Shown: positions 54,112-63,702, counted from the first letter of the stretch. The stretch is DNA of 64,000 nt from Candidatus Melainabacteria bacterium (GCA_017307165.1 JAFKGK010000007.1:166998-230997); one strand, 5' to 3'. Translations and numbers: made by a program. Notes: generated by a model from the letters alone, not told the origin.

Positions 54112-56748
54112 ATGGTAGATAGCATTCCCAAGTCCACCAGCACCGACCAGGCTCCCAGAGCCTTGGCGCTCAAGAGCTGGATACTCCCAGATGATGCCGA
54201 TCTCGACGATGAGTACGTCGCTGCATCCAATCGCTCTGCCGTGCTCGCGCGTGTATTACGTCGTCGTGGTCTTGCTGATGTCGACAGCGTCCGTCGCTTT
54301 CTCGACGAGACGATCTACACGCCTGCCGATCCTTTTACCCTGCCCAATTGTGATAAGGCTGTAGAGCGTCTGCTCAAAGCAATCCAAACAAAAGAAAAAA
54401 TCACCGTATATGGTGATTACGATGTCGATGGCGTGACGGGCACATCTGTCTTGCTGACAGTCCTGCGCGATCTCGGCGCCAATGTCGATTTTTACATCCC
54501 CAATCGCTCGACCGAGGGCTATGGCCTCAATCTAAAAGCAGTCTCCGTTCTCGCCAGTAAGCATCGCACCAAGCTCATGGTGACATGTGATTGCGGCGTC
54601 TCCAATTTTGCTGAGATCAATCTAGCCAAGTCTCTTGGCGTAGACACTCTCGTTCTCGATCACCACACCATGCCTGAGGTCTTGCCTCCGGCACTAGCTG
54701 TGGTGCATCCCAAGCTATTGACCGAGGATCATCCTCTCTACAATCTTCCTGGTGTCGGCGTCGCCTACAAGGTCTGCGAGGCCTTGCTCGGGCATCTCGG
54801 CCAGGGACATCTCGCAGCCAGTCTGCACGACTATGTCACCCTCGGCATGATTGCTGACTTGGTGCCTCTGATCGACGAAAACCGCTATCTGGTCAAGATC
54901 GGTCTGCCTGCACTGGTCAAGTCCCCACGTCCTGGCATCAAGGCCCTGCTCCAACAAGTCGGCAGCAAAGAAGACACCGATATAGTCGGCTTTGGGCTCG
55001 CTCCACGCATCAATGCAGTCGGCCGTCTTGCTGATGCCTCTGTCGCCGTAGAGCTGTTGACCACCACCGATGCCGATCGCGCACAGGAGCTCGCTCAGGC
55101 TCTCGAGCGTGACAATGCTCGGAGACAGGCTCTCTGTGAGCAGATTTACACCGATGCCGAGCACACTGTGCTCACGACTTGCGATCTCGACAACGACAAG
55201 GGTATTGCTATCTACAAAGAGGGCTGGCACCATGGAGTTGTAGGTATTGTCGCTTCGCGTCTGGTCGAGCGTTTTCAGAGACCGGTCTTTATCGGCGAGC
55301 TCGATCCCGAAGAAGGCATGATCAGAGGATCGGCCCGTGGCGTCGACCAGATCGATCTGTATGAGGTCCTCAAGCAAAACGAGCATCTCCTCGCTCGCTG
55401 GGGCGGACACAAGATGGCTGCTGGTTTTGCCATCGAGGCCGCACGTGGCGAGGCCGCATGCAAGGGCATCGTCAACGCCTGCAATCGCTTTCTCGCCTCC
55501 AAGACCCTGCGCGGCAAGGTCGAGGTCGATGCCTGCGTCGCTCCAGCCGAGATCACACTGCCTCTAGTACGCGAGCTCAACGCCATGGCACCTTTTGGTA
55601 TGGCCAATCGCAAGCCCATCCTCTACCTCCAAAATGTCATCGTCATCCAGTCGCGTCCTCTAGGTAAAGAAGGCAAGCACGCCCGCATCATCATGCAAGA
55701 TAGAGCGACTGCCAGAGAGTTCGAGGCTGTCATGTGGAATACCCGTGGGCGAGTCCCCGCTGACGGTCAGGCAATCGATCTAGTCTTTAATGCAGACATC
55801 AACAATTTCAACAACCGCGAGCGCCTCCAGCTAGTCTTGATCGACTGGAGAGAGCATGGTGCACCGGATCTCGATGATGTCGCCCCACCTGTCGCTGTGG
55901 CAAAAGATGTCCCCACTCCTGTTATCGCCTCTCGCGATCTCGATGATCTGGCTCTCAATGCCAGGGACCTCGTACAAGGGCTCGATGCTACCGGGGCTCA
56001 ACGGCACGCCGACGCAGTCGCCAGCACTATCCGTCTATCCTTCAAAGACCTGCGCAATTATGCTGGTGATGCTGATGTCGTCATCCGAGCCAAAAACAAA
56101 TTGCAAGATGCATTGACCGTCTACAACGAGTCAGGCTCTAGTCTAAAAGGACACGGCATCACGGTTTACGATCGATCGGGAGCTGTCGAGCGTGGTCGCG
56201 AGCATCTCATGCTCTGGCAATATCCACCCAACCTCGAGCATTTCCAGGCTTTGGTCCGTGATTGCAAAGCCAGCTCGATCTATCTCGTCGGCTGCGACGA
56301 TGATGATTCGCATGAGGCCTCGGTTTTTCTCAAGCGGCTGCTTGGCTTGATCAGATATGCGATCAACCAAAAAGAAGGCCAGGTCGAGGCACACGTACTC
56401 GCCAGCGTCATGGGTACGACCAAGATGGCCGTGGCCCTCGCACTCACCAGCCTCAAGCAGGTACACTGGATCGACTGGTTTACAGAGCAAGGCGTGATTT
56501 ATCTCGATCTGCTCGGCGAGCCGGCTTTTTCTGTCGAAGAAACCGCCGAATACAAGCAGCTCAAGCAAGTCCTCTCTCAGATCGCGGCATTTCGCCAGTG
56601 GTGCGCTGAGGCATCGATGCAGGAGCTGCAAGCCGCATTGCTATCCAATCGCATTGCAGTGCAGGAGGCCGACGAGCCCGATCTAGATGCAGATAGTCAA
56701 GACGGATTGCCTGATAAAATCGATATGGTGATTTTAAAGGACCTCTAA
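54112..56748 (+). CDS. recJ: Single-stranded-DNA-specific exonuclease RecJ
   Basis: RecJ digests single-stranded DNA 5' to 3' in repair and recombination. The DHH phosphoesterase core has motif I YGDYDVDGVTGT (D102, D104, D106), MVTCDCGVSN, motif III LDHHTM (D183-H184-H185) and the DHHA1 signature GWHHGVVGIVASRL with GGHKMAAGFAIE. The OB-like part follows. The protein is 878 residues, longer than the usual roughly 570-residue RecJ, with about 290 C-terminal residues of unknown role (about 590-878); such extensions occur in some bacterial RecJ. The stop overlaps the apt ATG by one base. Confidence 0.95.
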   Translation: MVDSIPKSTSTDQAPRALALKSWILPDDADLDDEYVAASNRSAVLARVLRRRGLADVDSVRRFLDETIYTPADPFTLPNCDKAVERLLKAIQTKEKITVYGDYDVDGVTGTSVLLTVLRDLGANVDFYIPNRSTEGYGLNLKAVSVLASKHRTKLMVTCDCGVSNFAEINLAKSLGVDTLVLDHHTMPEVLPPALAVVHPKLLTEDHPLYNLPGVGVAYKVCEALLGHLGQGHLAASLHDYVTLGMIADLVPLIDENRYLVKIGLPALVKSPRPGIKALLQQVGSKEDTDIVGFGLAPRINAVGRLADASVAVELLTTTDADRAQELAQALERDNARRQALCEQIYTDAEHTVLTTCDLDNDKGIAIYKEGWHHGVVGIVASRLVERFQRPVFIGELDPEEGMIRGSARGVDQIDLYEVLKQNEHLLARWGGHKMAAGFAIEAARGEAACKGIVNACNRFLASKTLRGKVEVDACVAPAEITLPLVRELNAMAPFGMANRKPILYLQNVIVIQSRPLGKEGKHARIIMQDRATAREFEAVMWNTRGRVPADGQAIDLVFNADINNFNNRERLQLVLIDWREHGAPDLDDVAPPVAVAKDVPTPVIASRDLDDLALNARDLVQGLDATGAQRHADAVASTIRLSFKDLRNYAGDADVVIRAKNKLQDALTVYNESGSSLKGHGITVYDRSGAVERGREHLMLWQYPPNLEHFQALVRDCKASSIYLVGCDDDDSHEASVFLKRLLGLIRYAINQKEGQVEAHVLASVMGTTKMAVALALTSLKQVHWIDWFTEQGVIYLDLLGEPAFSVEETAEYKQLKQVLSQIAAFRQWCAEASMQELQAALLSNRIAVQEADEPDLDADSQDGLPDKIDMVILKDL

Positions 56749-57284
56749 TGAAAATCGACAAAACGCAAGAGCAATGGATCAAGTCCGTAATTCGCGAAGT
56801 GGCGGATTTTCCCAAGCCAGGCATCGGCTTCAAAGATCTAACTACACTTTTTGCAGATCCCAAGGCCTTTGGCTTTGTCCTCGATGCCATGACCGAGTCG
56901 GCCCGTGAGCTTAATCCCACTGCCATAGTCGGTATTGAGGCTCGCGGCTTTATCCTTGCTCCCTACATCGCACAAAAGCTAGGCGTAGCCTTTGTGCCCG
57001 TCCGCAAGCCCGGCAAATTGCCCTGGCAGGTCGAGCGCCAATCATATGCGCTGGAGTACGGCGAGGACACGGTAGAGATGCACAAAGACGCGGTCGGCAA
57101 GGATGATAGAGTCGTTATCATCGACGATTTGATGGCCACAGGCGGGACTGCTTGCGCCACCAAGATGCTGGTACAAAAAGTCGGCGCCACCGTAGTTGGT
57201 GCGGGCTTTGTCATCGAGCTCGGTTTCCTCGATGGCCGCAAGGCTCTGGGCGACACCAAGGTTTTTAGCGTCATCACCTATTAG
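56748..57284 (+). CDS. apt: Adenine phosphoribosyltransferase Apt
   Basis: Apt converts adenine and PRPP to AMP in purine salvage. The 178-residue protein has the family N-terminal segment IREVADFPKPGIGFKDLTTLFAD, VGIEARGFILAPYIAQKLGVAFVPVRKPGKLP (adenine-binding and flexible loop) and the PRPP motif VVIIDDLMATGGT (122-134). Length is normal. It overlaps the recJ stop by one base and is convergent with birA (4-bp overlap). Confidence 0.97.
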   Translation: MKIDKTQEQWIKSVIREVADFPKPGIGFKDLTTLFADPKAFGFVLDAMTESARELNPTAIVGIEARGFILAPYIAQKLGVAFVPVRKPGKLPWQVERQSYALEYGEDTVEMHKDAVGKDDRVVIIDDLMATGGTACATKMLVQKVGATVVGAGFVIELGFLDGRKALGDTKVFSVITY

Positions 57285-58093
57285 CAATAGCTGCCATCTG
57301 CCATGCGCAGGCTGATCTCGCCTGCGTGCAGGCGATGTTGCTCGCCCTGGGCGTCTTGGATCAGGAGCGCACCATCTCGATCGATATCGACTGCGCGTCC
57401 CGATAGAGTCAGATTGCCTGCTGTCGCCTCGACATCCTTGCCGAGAGTGACCGAGTAGACTTTCCAGGCAGAGGTGATGGCTGCCTGATTGCCTTTTGCT
57501 AGCTCATCGATACAGATCTCCAGCTGCTTGATGAGATTGGCGACAAGTATATTGGGATCGACTGGCACGCCGACTATGCGCTCGAGCCACTCTATTTTTT
57601 GTGAGAGATCGTCCGGCAGCTCCACATCATCAAAACGCAGATTGATACCGATGCCTATGACCAGCGCCGGACCATTCATTTCTGCCAGGATGCCGGCGAG
57701 CTTGCGGCCGTTATAGACCACATCATTGACCCACTTGAGCCCTGGTTTAAAACCCAGCACCGCCTCTATCGCTCTCGCCACGGCCACGCCTGCTGCCATC
57801 GTGATCAGGCTCAACTGCTGCGTATCAAAATCCGGCTTGATCAACAAAGAAAAAGCAATCCCTGCATCTCTGGGTGTCTCCCACTTGCGACCGAGCCGGC
57901 CACGACCGGCGACTTGCTGCCTGGCAGCCACAAAAAAATCGGTTCTACCCTCAACACGCGCCAATTCGAGCGCGCGCGTATTGGTAGAACCGATCTCTAG
58001 CCAGACTTCGTTGGTCGTATTGCGACATAGCTCTCTGGATCCAAGCTGAGCCTCGATCGATTGCAGGTCGAGGACCAAAAAAGCGTCTTGCAT
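57281..58093 (-). CDS. birA: Biotin-protein ligase BirA (monofunctional)
   Basis: BirA attaches biotin to the carrier subunit of acetyl-CoA carboxylase. Starting from ATG 58091-58093 the 270-residue protein has GRGRLGRKW (63-71), FSLLIKP, the catalytic Lys120 in LKWVND and the C-terminal domain from GKDVEATAGNLTLSGRAVDIDRDGALL. It has no N-terminal DNA-binding domain, so it is not a repressor. The longer open frame to 58309 runs over the OsmC gene and lacks homology. Linked function with the BioY-like importer at 16 kb. Confidence 0.95.
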   Translation of the reverse strand: MQDAFLVLDLQSIEAQLGSRELCRNTTNEVWLEIGSTNTRALELARVEGRTDFFVAARQQVAGRGRLGRKWETPRDAGIAFSLLIKPDFDTQQLSLITMAAGVAVARAIEAVLGFKPGLKWVNDVVYNGRKLAGILAEMNGPALVIGIGINLRFDDVELPDDLSQKIEWLERIVGVPVDPNILVANLIKQLEICIDELAKGNQAAITSAWKVYSVTLGKDVEATAGNLTLSGRAVDIDRDGALLIQDAQGEQHRLHAGEISLRMADGSYC

Positions 58094-58100
58094 TTGTATC

Positions 58101-58520
58101 TTATTTAGCGTGGCTGACTTCGGTAGCGATCTCTTTCTGACCTTCGAGCAGTTTGTGGATCGGGCACTTGTCGGCGATGGCCTTGAGGCTCTGCACTTGT
58201 TCGTCGGTGAGGTCGCCAGCGAGTTCGATTTGGCGATTGATCCTGTTGATCTTGCCACCAGGAGCATCGGCTTTTTCGACTTGTTCTTCGGATAGCGATA
58301 TCTTGACACCCTTTACATCCCAGCCCTTACGCTTGGCGTACATCTGGATGGTGATGGAGGTGCAGGCGCCCAGAGAGCCCAGCAGGAGTTCGTGAGGATT
58401 GGGAGCTGATTCCATGCCGCCGTGCTCTTTGCCGGCGTCGGAGGCAAAATTGAACGATCCGGCCTTGATCTCTTGACGATAAACCTGTTCGGGCTTTGCT
58501 TCCACTTGTACGGTTGCCAT
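58101..58520 (-). CDS. OsmC/Ohr-family peroxiredoxin-like protein
   Basis: The 139-residue protein has the two reactive cysteines of the OsmC fold, C53 in SLGACTSITIQMYAKRKGWDVKG and C119 in DKCPIHKLL, and helps detoxify organic hydroperoxides. A strong GAGGGGG ribosome-binding site precedes ATG 58520. It lies 7 bp upstream of birA on the same strand. The short KCPIHK end is typical of the YhfA/OsmC subgroup. Confidence 0.92.
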   Translation of the reverse strand: MATVQVEAKPEQVYRQEIKAGSFNFASDAGKEHGGMESAPNPHELLLGSLGACTSITIQMYAKRKGWDVKGVKISLSEEQVEKADAPGGKINRINRQIELAGDLTDEQVQSLKAIADKCPIHKLLEGQKEIATEVSHAK

Positions 58521-59033
58521 TGGTTTTCCCCCTCTTTATATAGTGGTTCTAATCACTTTTTAGCAGATCGAAAGTAGCGAAGGGAAAAAGATTGTCTTTC
58601 ATTAATAGGGATCGTGACAGAGCTTTAGAAAGTCCGTTTTGGCGAGATGAATATCGATTTTGCGTGGCGAGACGCTATATCTAGTGTTTGCCCTGCGCAT
58701 CCATTACTTTTTGTCGGCGCAACCGAGCTGATGCAGCCTGCTGTATTTGCATCGCATACTGCGATGCATAGTGGATGTGCAGTCAATGAGGTCAATGCAG
58801 ACATAAGTTCGTTGAGTTCCGATGTTCAGATTCTTCTAACAGGAGCCGCCGAAAGCGTGATGCCGGTATTGGTGAGGCTTGTAACGCTCCCTTAGATCGG
58901 TCTAGCTTTGTGATGTATGCATCGCATCTGGTATCGCCATCTTTTGTATATATTGGATATATCAAATCGGCTTTCAAATTTAATATTGAGCAGCCCAAGT
59001 GAGTCGCTATCGCTCTTATGAGTTGCGCATATA

Positions 59034-59052
59034 CGGTGCGCTATATATGGTG
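59034..59052 (+). promoter_or_regulatory. NrdR-like box, distal
   Basis: CGGTGCGCTATATATGGTG matches 18 of 19 bases of the proximal box at 59301-59319 and fits the AT-rich palindromic NrdR box consensus (CWATATATWG core). It lies 267 bp upstream of the proximal box. Confidence 0.6.
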
Positions 59053-59300
59053 CCCAAACGCAAATATTTTTGTCTACAGGTTTTTGAACAGCCTTTGAAG
59101 ACCGGCTTAAAATGGGCATTCTACGAAACACTAGATGTGGTCGGTAGTCCGCTTGTTTCTTGCTTTAGAGAGTGTTACCTTTCTGTCATTGCGAAACGAC
59201 TGAAGGAGATAACGCAATTTATCAGCTGAGCAATCACTAATCTGACTATCAGCACGTCCTCCCACTCATGTCGTTCAAAACACAATCAAATATCTGCCCC

Positions 59301-59319
59301 CGGTGCACTATATATGGTG
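59301..59319 (+). promoter_or_regulatory. NrdR box, proximal to nrdA
   Basis: CGGTGCACTATATATGGTG fits the consensus of NrdR, the zinc-ribbon/ATP-cone repressor of ribonucleotide-reductase genes. It is about 100 bp before the nrdA ATG, next to a TATACT candidate -10 at 59349-59354. Confidence 0.75.
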
Positions 59320-59348
59320 TGTGGGGGTAGAAAAATCTCTGTCCTCTT

Positions 59349-59354
59349 TATACT
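59349..59354 (+). promoter_or_regulatory. Candidate -10 element of the nrdAB operon
   Basis: TATACT lies 30 bp after the end of the proximal NrdR box and about 68 bp before the ATG. The -35 region overlaps or abuts the box, as expected for repression. Confidence 0.45.
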
Positions 59355-59422
59355 CAGAATTAGATCTCTCGATTTAAACCCCTCGATACAGTCCAATCGC
59401 ATCCCAGGAGAAACCATAAGCA

Positions 59423-62269
59423 ATGAGTCAGGTGCTAACTCCCACTCCCGCTGAAACCTCGACCTTCGGCCTCGCCGACAGCCTCGTCGCCCAGTTTGTA
59501 CTCTACAAAGTGCTGCGCCGCAACGGCAATGTCGTCGAGTTTGATCCGCAGAAGATCGCCGTCGCCATGACCAAAGCTTTTCTCGCTGTAGAAGGCACTC
59601 ACGGCAATGACTCCTCCAAGGTGCGCGACATCGTCAACAAGCTCACCGGTCAGGTCGTTGAAACCCTCCTGCGTCGTCTCCCCGGCGGTGGCGTACTGCA
59701 TATCGAACACATCCAGGACCAGGTCGAGCTCGCCCTCATGCGCACCGGCGAACAAGAAGTAGCCCGTCGTTACGTCATCTATAGAGAGACTAGATCTCGT
59801 GAACGCGCCGAAAAAGAAGCCATGCAACCACAGGCAGTGCAAGCTCCCGTTGGTCCCAGCGTCACGCGCGCCGATGGCGTCAAGGTCACTCTCAAGGATC
59901 TCCGCCTCGAAGAAACCATCAAAGAAGCCTGCGAAAATCTCGGCCCCGCCGTCGACTATAAGCGCATCTACGAATCCACGGTCGAATGCCTCTACGAAGG
60001 CGTCACCGAAGACGAAGTGATCAAGTCAGCCATCATGTCGGCCCGCGCCCTCGTCGAAGTCGACCCGACCTATAGCTATGTCACTGCCCATCTGCTCTTG
60101 CACCAAGTACGCCTCGAAGTACTCGGCGAAGCCGCCAGCCAGGCCGAAATGAAGACCCGTTATGCGACGTATTTTCCTGAATACATCAAGCGCGGCATCG
60201 ACGCCGGTTTGCTCGATCCCAGATTAGCTACCTTTGATCTCGCTAAGATCGGTGCCGCTCTCGACTCTGATCGCGACCTCAAGTTTCAATATCTCGGTCT
60301 CCAGACCCTGACCGACCGCTACCTGCTCCACACGGACGGCAAGCGTTTTGAATTGCCGCAGGCATTTTGGATGCGCGTAGCCATGGGCCTCGCCATCGAA
60401 GAAATCGAACGCGAAGAAAGAGCCATCGAGTTTTACAACCTCCTCTCTTCCTTTGACTTCGTCTCTTCCACCCCCACCCTCTTCAACTCCGGCACACACA
60501 GACCGCAACTTTCTTCCTGCTTCCTCACCACCGTCAATGACGATCTTTCCTCCATCTATGAAGCAGTAAAAGAAAACGCCCTCTTGTCCAAGTTTAGTGG
60601 TGGCCTCGGCAACGACTGGACTCCCGTCCGCTCGCTCGGATCGCACATCAGTGGCACCAATGGCAAGAGCCAGGGCGTAGTGCCCTTCCTCAAAGTAGTC
60701 AACGACACAGCCGTCGCCGTCAACCAGGGCGGCAAGCGCAAAGGCGCTGTCTGCTGCTATCTCGAAACCTGGCACATGGATATCGAGGAATTTCTCGAGC
60801 TCCGCAAAAACACCGGTGACGATCGTCGTCGTACCCACGACATGAACACCGCCAACTGGATCCCCGACCTCTTTATGCAACGCGTGCTCGAAGACGGCCA
60901 ATGGACCCTCTTTAGCCCCGACGAAACTCCCGACCTGCACAATCTCTACGGCGAAAAATTTAAAGAAGCCTACGAGCGCTACGAAAAACTCGCCGAGCAA
61001 GGTCTGCTCAAACTCTCCAAAAAGATCCCCGCGGTCTCCCTCTGGAGAAAAATGCTCACCATGTTGTTTGAGACCGGCCATCCCTGGATGACCTTTAAAG
61101 ATCCCTGCAACCTCAGAAGCCCTCAGCAGCACGTCGGCGTAGTGCACTCCTCCAACCTCTGCACCGAGATCACCCTCAACACCTCAGACACCGAAACCGC
61201 TGTCTGCAACCTCGGCTCCATCAACCTGGTCAACCACCTCAAAGATGGCAAGCTCGATCTCGAAAAGCTTGGCAAGACCTGCAAAACCGCCATGCGCATG
61301 CTCGATAACGTCATCGACATCAACTATTACAGCGTGCCCAAGGCCAGACAAGCCAATGTCAGACACCGCCCCGTCGGCCTCGGCGTCATGGGCTTCCAGG
61401 ATGCGCTCCTGACCCTGCGCATCGCCTACTCTTCCGATGAAGCCGTGCAATTTGCCGACTACTGCCAGGAAGCCGTCAGCTACAACGCCATCCTCGCCTC
61501 CAGCGAACTGGCCAAAGAACGCGGCGCCTACAACTCCTACAAAGGCTCGCTCTGGGATCGCGGCATCCTCCCGCAGGACTCGCTCGCCATCCTCGCTCAA
61601 GCCCGCGGCGGCAAGCTTGATGTCGACACCAGCAGCAAGCTCGACTGGACCCCAGTCCGCGAGAGCATCGCTCGCCACGGCATGAGAAACTCCAACTGCC
61701 TGGCAATCGCTCCGACTGCCACCATATCCAATATCATCGGCGTTTCTCAATCAATCGAACCTACGTTCCAAAATCTCTACGTAAAATCCAACCTCTCCGG
61801 CGAATTTACCGTGATCAACACCTATCTGGTCGAAGATCTCAAGAGACTGGGCCTCTGGGACGAAGTAATGGTACACGACCTCAAGTACTTTGATGGTTCC
61901 GTGATGCCTATCGAACGTATTCCCGCCGAACTCAAAGCCCTCTACGCCACCGCCTTTGAAGTCGAGCCAAAATGGTTGATCGAAGCTGCCTCACGCAGAC
62001 AAAAATGGATCGATCAAGCACAAAGTCTCAACCTCTATATGGCTCAACCATCGGGCAAGAAAATGGACGAGACCTACAAAATGGCTTGGACCAAAGGCCT
62101 CAAGACCACCTATTACCTGCGTACCGCTGCTGCGACTGCACCCGAAAAATCGACCACCGACATCGGTGTGCTCAATAAGGTGCCTAGCAAGGCCGGTCAA
62201 TCGTCGATCCCTGTACAAGCTCCCAAGGCTTGCTTGATCACCGATCCTGACTGCGAAGCCTGCCAGTAA
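59423..62269 (+). CDS. nrdA: Ribonucleoside-diphosphate reductase large subunit NrdA
   Basis: NrdA reduces ribonucleotides to deoxyribonucleotides with NrdB supplying the radical. The 948-residue protein has an N-terminal ATP-cone (about 28-125, VLRRNGNVVEFDPQKIAVAM), the helical N-terminal reductase region, and the barrel with active-site cysteines C366 (SSCFLT), C580 (NLCTEI) and C595 (TAVCNLGSINL), and the P-T-A-T-I-S-N-I loop. The C-terminal redox pair is C944 and C947 in DCEACQ. ATG 59423 follows AGGAGA. It is 40 bp upstream of nrdB, and an NrdR box precedes the operon. Confidence 0.97.
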   Translation: MSQVLTPTPAETSTFGLADSLVAQFVLYKVLRRNGNVVEFDPQKIAVAMTKAFLAVEGTHGNDSSKVRDIVNKLTGQVVETLLRRLPGGGVLHIEHIQDQVELALMRTGEQEVARRYVIYRETRSRERAEKEAMQPQAVQAPVGPSVTRADGVKVTLKDLRLEETIKEACENLGPAVDYKRIYESTVECLYEGVTEDEVIKSAIMSARALVEVDPTYSYVTAHLLLHQVRLEVLGEAASQAEMKTRYATYFPEYIKRGIDAGLLDPRLATFDLAKIGAALDSDRDLKFQYLGLQTLTDRYLLHTDGKRFELPQAFWMRVAMGLAIEEIEREERAIEFYNLLSSFDFVSSTPTLFNSGTHRPQLSSCFLTTVNDDLSSIYEAVKENALLSKFSGGLGNDWTPVRSLGSHISGTNGKSQGVVPFLKVVNDTAVAVNQGGKRKGAVCCYLETWHMDIEEFLELRKNTGDDRRRTHDMNTANWIPDLFMQRVLEDGQWTLFSPDETPDLHNLYGEKFKEAYERYEKLAEQGLLKLSKKIPAVSLWRKMLTMLFETGHPWMTFKDPCNLRSPQQHVGVVHSSNLCTEITLNTSDTETAVCNLGSINLVNHLKDGKLDLEKLGKTCKTAMRMLDNVIDINYYSVPKARQANVRHRPVGLGVMGFQDALLTLRIAYSSDEAVQFADYCQEAVSYNAILASSELAKERGAYNSYKGSLWDRGILPQDSLAILAQARGGKLDVDTSSKLDWTPVRESIARHGMRNSNCLAIAPTATISNIIGVSQSIEPTFQNLYVKSNLSGEFTVINTYLVEDLKRLGLWDEVMVHDLKYFDGSVMPIERIPAELKALYATAFEVEPKWLIEAASRRQKWIDQAQSLNLYMAQPSGKKMDETYKMAWTKGLKTTYYLRTAAATAPEKSTTDIGVLNKVPSKAGQSSIPVQAPKACLITDPDCEACQ

Positions 62270-62309
62270 GCCAATCGTCAAACATCAAACTAGAGAAGGA
62301 AATCAATAA

Positions 62310-63515
62310 ATGCTCAATTTCGACGATGCTCCAGTCGCACCCGCAGCAACAACTAATGCAGCTGGCACCGCTACCGGTACCACCATGGACTTTACTCCTG
62401 GTACCGCTGCAGCAGCCGCCGCCGGCATCACCAGCGTAAGCGTGGTGCCAGGTCAAGCCGCCGGCGCAACTGGTCTGGAAGAAATCGAATTTAACTCTCG
62501 CCGTATCACCGTTGACGAAAAGCGCATCATCAACTGCCGCGCAGACGTCAACCAACTGGTGCCTTTCAAATACGAATGGGCCTGGCAAAAATACCTGGAT
62601 GCCTGCGCCAACCACTGGATGCCGCAAGAAATCTCGATGTCCCGCGACATCGCTCTCTGGAAAGACCCCAACGGCCTGACCGACGACGAGCGCATGATCA
62701 TCAAGCGCAACCTCGGATTTTTCTCCACTGCTGACTCCCTCGTGGCCAACAACCTGGTGCTCGCGATCTATCGCCACATCACCAATCCCGAGTGCCGCCA
62801 GTACCTCTTGCGCCAATCCTTTGAAGAAGCCCTGCACACCCACGCCTACCAGTACATCGTCGAAAGCCTCGGCCTGGACGAAGGCGAGATCTTTAACATG
62901 TATCGCGAGATCCCGTCGATCCATAAAAAAGACGTATTTCAACTGCAGTTTACCGATGAGTTGGCCAACCCCGATTTTCACACCGGCACACCCGAAACCG
63001 ACCAGCGCTTTTTGCGCAACCTGATCGGCTACTACATCATCATGGAAGGCATCTTCTTTTATGTAGGCTTCGTGCAGATGTTGAGCTTTGGCAGACAAAA
63101 CAAAATGACTGGTGCCAGCGAGCAGTTTCAGTACATCATGCGCGACGAGTCGATGCACCTCAACTACGGTGTCGACCTCATCAATGCCATCAAGATCGAA
63201 AATCCGCATTTGTGGACCGAAGAATTTCAGAACGAAATTTGCGCATTGATCCGCGAAGGCGTCGAACTCGAGTTTAACTACGCTCAAGACACCATGCCGC
63301 GTGGCGTACTCGGCCTCAACTCGCAGATGTTTTCGGAATACCTGCGCTTTATCGCCAACCGTCGCTGCCGTCAGATCGGATTGCCCGAGCAATATCCCGG
63401 TGCCAAGAATCCTTTCCCGTGGATGTCTGAAATGATCGACCTCAAGAAAGAAAAGAATTTCTTTGAGACTCGCGTAATCGACTATCAAACAGGTGGTGCT
63501 CTGTCCTGGGACTAA
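62310..63515 (+). CDS. nrdB: Ribonucleoside-diphosphate reductase small subunit NrdB
   Basis: The 401-residue radical-generating subunit resembles the R2 of Chlamydia trachomatis in its [59 protein letters not shown] region. That R2 is class Ic, with Phe in place of the radical Tyr and a Glu in the first metal position. Here the metal ligands include D142, E173 and H176, and Tyr180 is present, so a conventional diiron-tyrosyl site (class Ia type) is predicted. About 60 N-terminal residues are Ala/Thr/Gly-rich. It ends with the C-terminal tail that docks to NrdA. It is followed by a terminator at 63562. Confidence 0.95.
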   Translation: MLNFDDAPVAPAATTNAAGTATGTTMDFTPGTAAAAAAGITSVSVVPGQAAGATGLEEIEFNSRRITVDEKRIINCRADVNQLVPFKYEWAWQKYLDACANHWMPQEISMSRDIALWKDPNGLTDDERMIIKRNLGFFSTADSLVANNLVLAIYRHITNPECRQYLLRQSFEEALHTHAYQYIVESLGLDEGEIFNMYREIPSIHKKDVFQLQFTDELANPDFHTGTPETDQRFLRNLIGYYIIMEGIFFYVGFVQMLSFGRQNKMTGASEQFQYIMRDESMHLNYGVDLINAIKIENPHLWTEEFQNEICALIREGVELEFNYAQDTMPRGVLGLNSQMFSEYLRFIANRRCRQIGLPEQYPGAKNPFPWMSEMIDLKKEKNFFETRVIDYQTGGALSWD

Positions 63516-63561
63516 GCCCAGACTCTGAGTCAATCATCTGAGATAGGCTAAAGTGAAATAG

Positions 63562-63591
63562 GAGGCAGTCTACGGGCTGCCTCTTTGTTTT
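63562..63591 (+). terminator. Terminator of the nrdAB operon
   Basis: A 7-bp stem GAGGCAG/CTGCCTC is followed by TTTGTTTT, ending the transcript about 50 bp after the nrdB stop. Confidence 0.8.
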
Positions 63592-63632
63592 GTATCACGG
63601 GATTGAGTAAGTCGAGTATGTTTAGTGACGGT

Positions 63633-63702
63633 AGAGAGAGAGGACAGATTGCCGGCCGCTGGTGCTGCGCAAGGCGGCCTACACAATCTGCCCTCTCTCT
63701 CT
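63633..63702 (+). repeat. 70-bp near-perfect inverted repeat
   Basis: Nineteen-base arms (AGAGAGAGAGGACAGATTG and its near complement, one mismatch) enclose an inner GGCCGC/GCGGCC stem. It lies between the nrdB terminator and the truncated membrane-protein gene. No T-run follows, so it is not a simple terminator; it may be a fold-back repeat or a structured RNA. Confidence 0.7.

Larger units (their letters stand above)
58521..59422 (+). other. 902-bp intergenic region upstream of nrdA
   Basis: No reading frame here looks coding; the longest are out of composition with the neighbours and carry the regulatory boxes. Contents: the OsmC promoter on the minus strand (TATATA near 58538-58544), a perfect hairpin GCATCGCA-TAC-TGCGATGC at 58749-58767, two NrdR-like boxes (59034-59052, 59301-59319), a TATACT -10 candidate at 59349-59354, and an AGGAGA ribosome-binding site before nrdA. 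The gap is far longer than any other here. Confidence 0.6.

Noticed and set aside
58094..58309. Upstream extension of BirA
   Set aside because: It runs over the OsmC gene and is Ser/Lys-rich without family resemblance; ATG 58093 begins the BirA homology.
58647..59229. Short plus-strand frames of 76-83 codons upstream of nrdA
   Set aside because: They overlap regulatory boxes and hairpins, have no ribosome-binding site or family, and their composition differs from coding neighbours.
60224..61147. Minus-strand frame of 307 codons inside nrdA
   Set aside because: Antisense to catalytic NrdA sequence, no domain of its own.
62238..63533. Minus-strand frame of 431 codons covering nrdB
   Set aside because: Antisense to nrdB, which has all family motifs on the plus strand; low-complexity Val/Asp-rich product.
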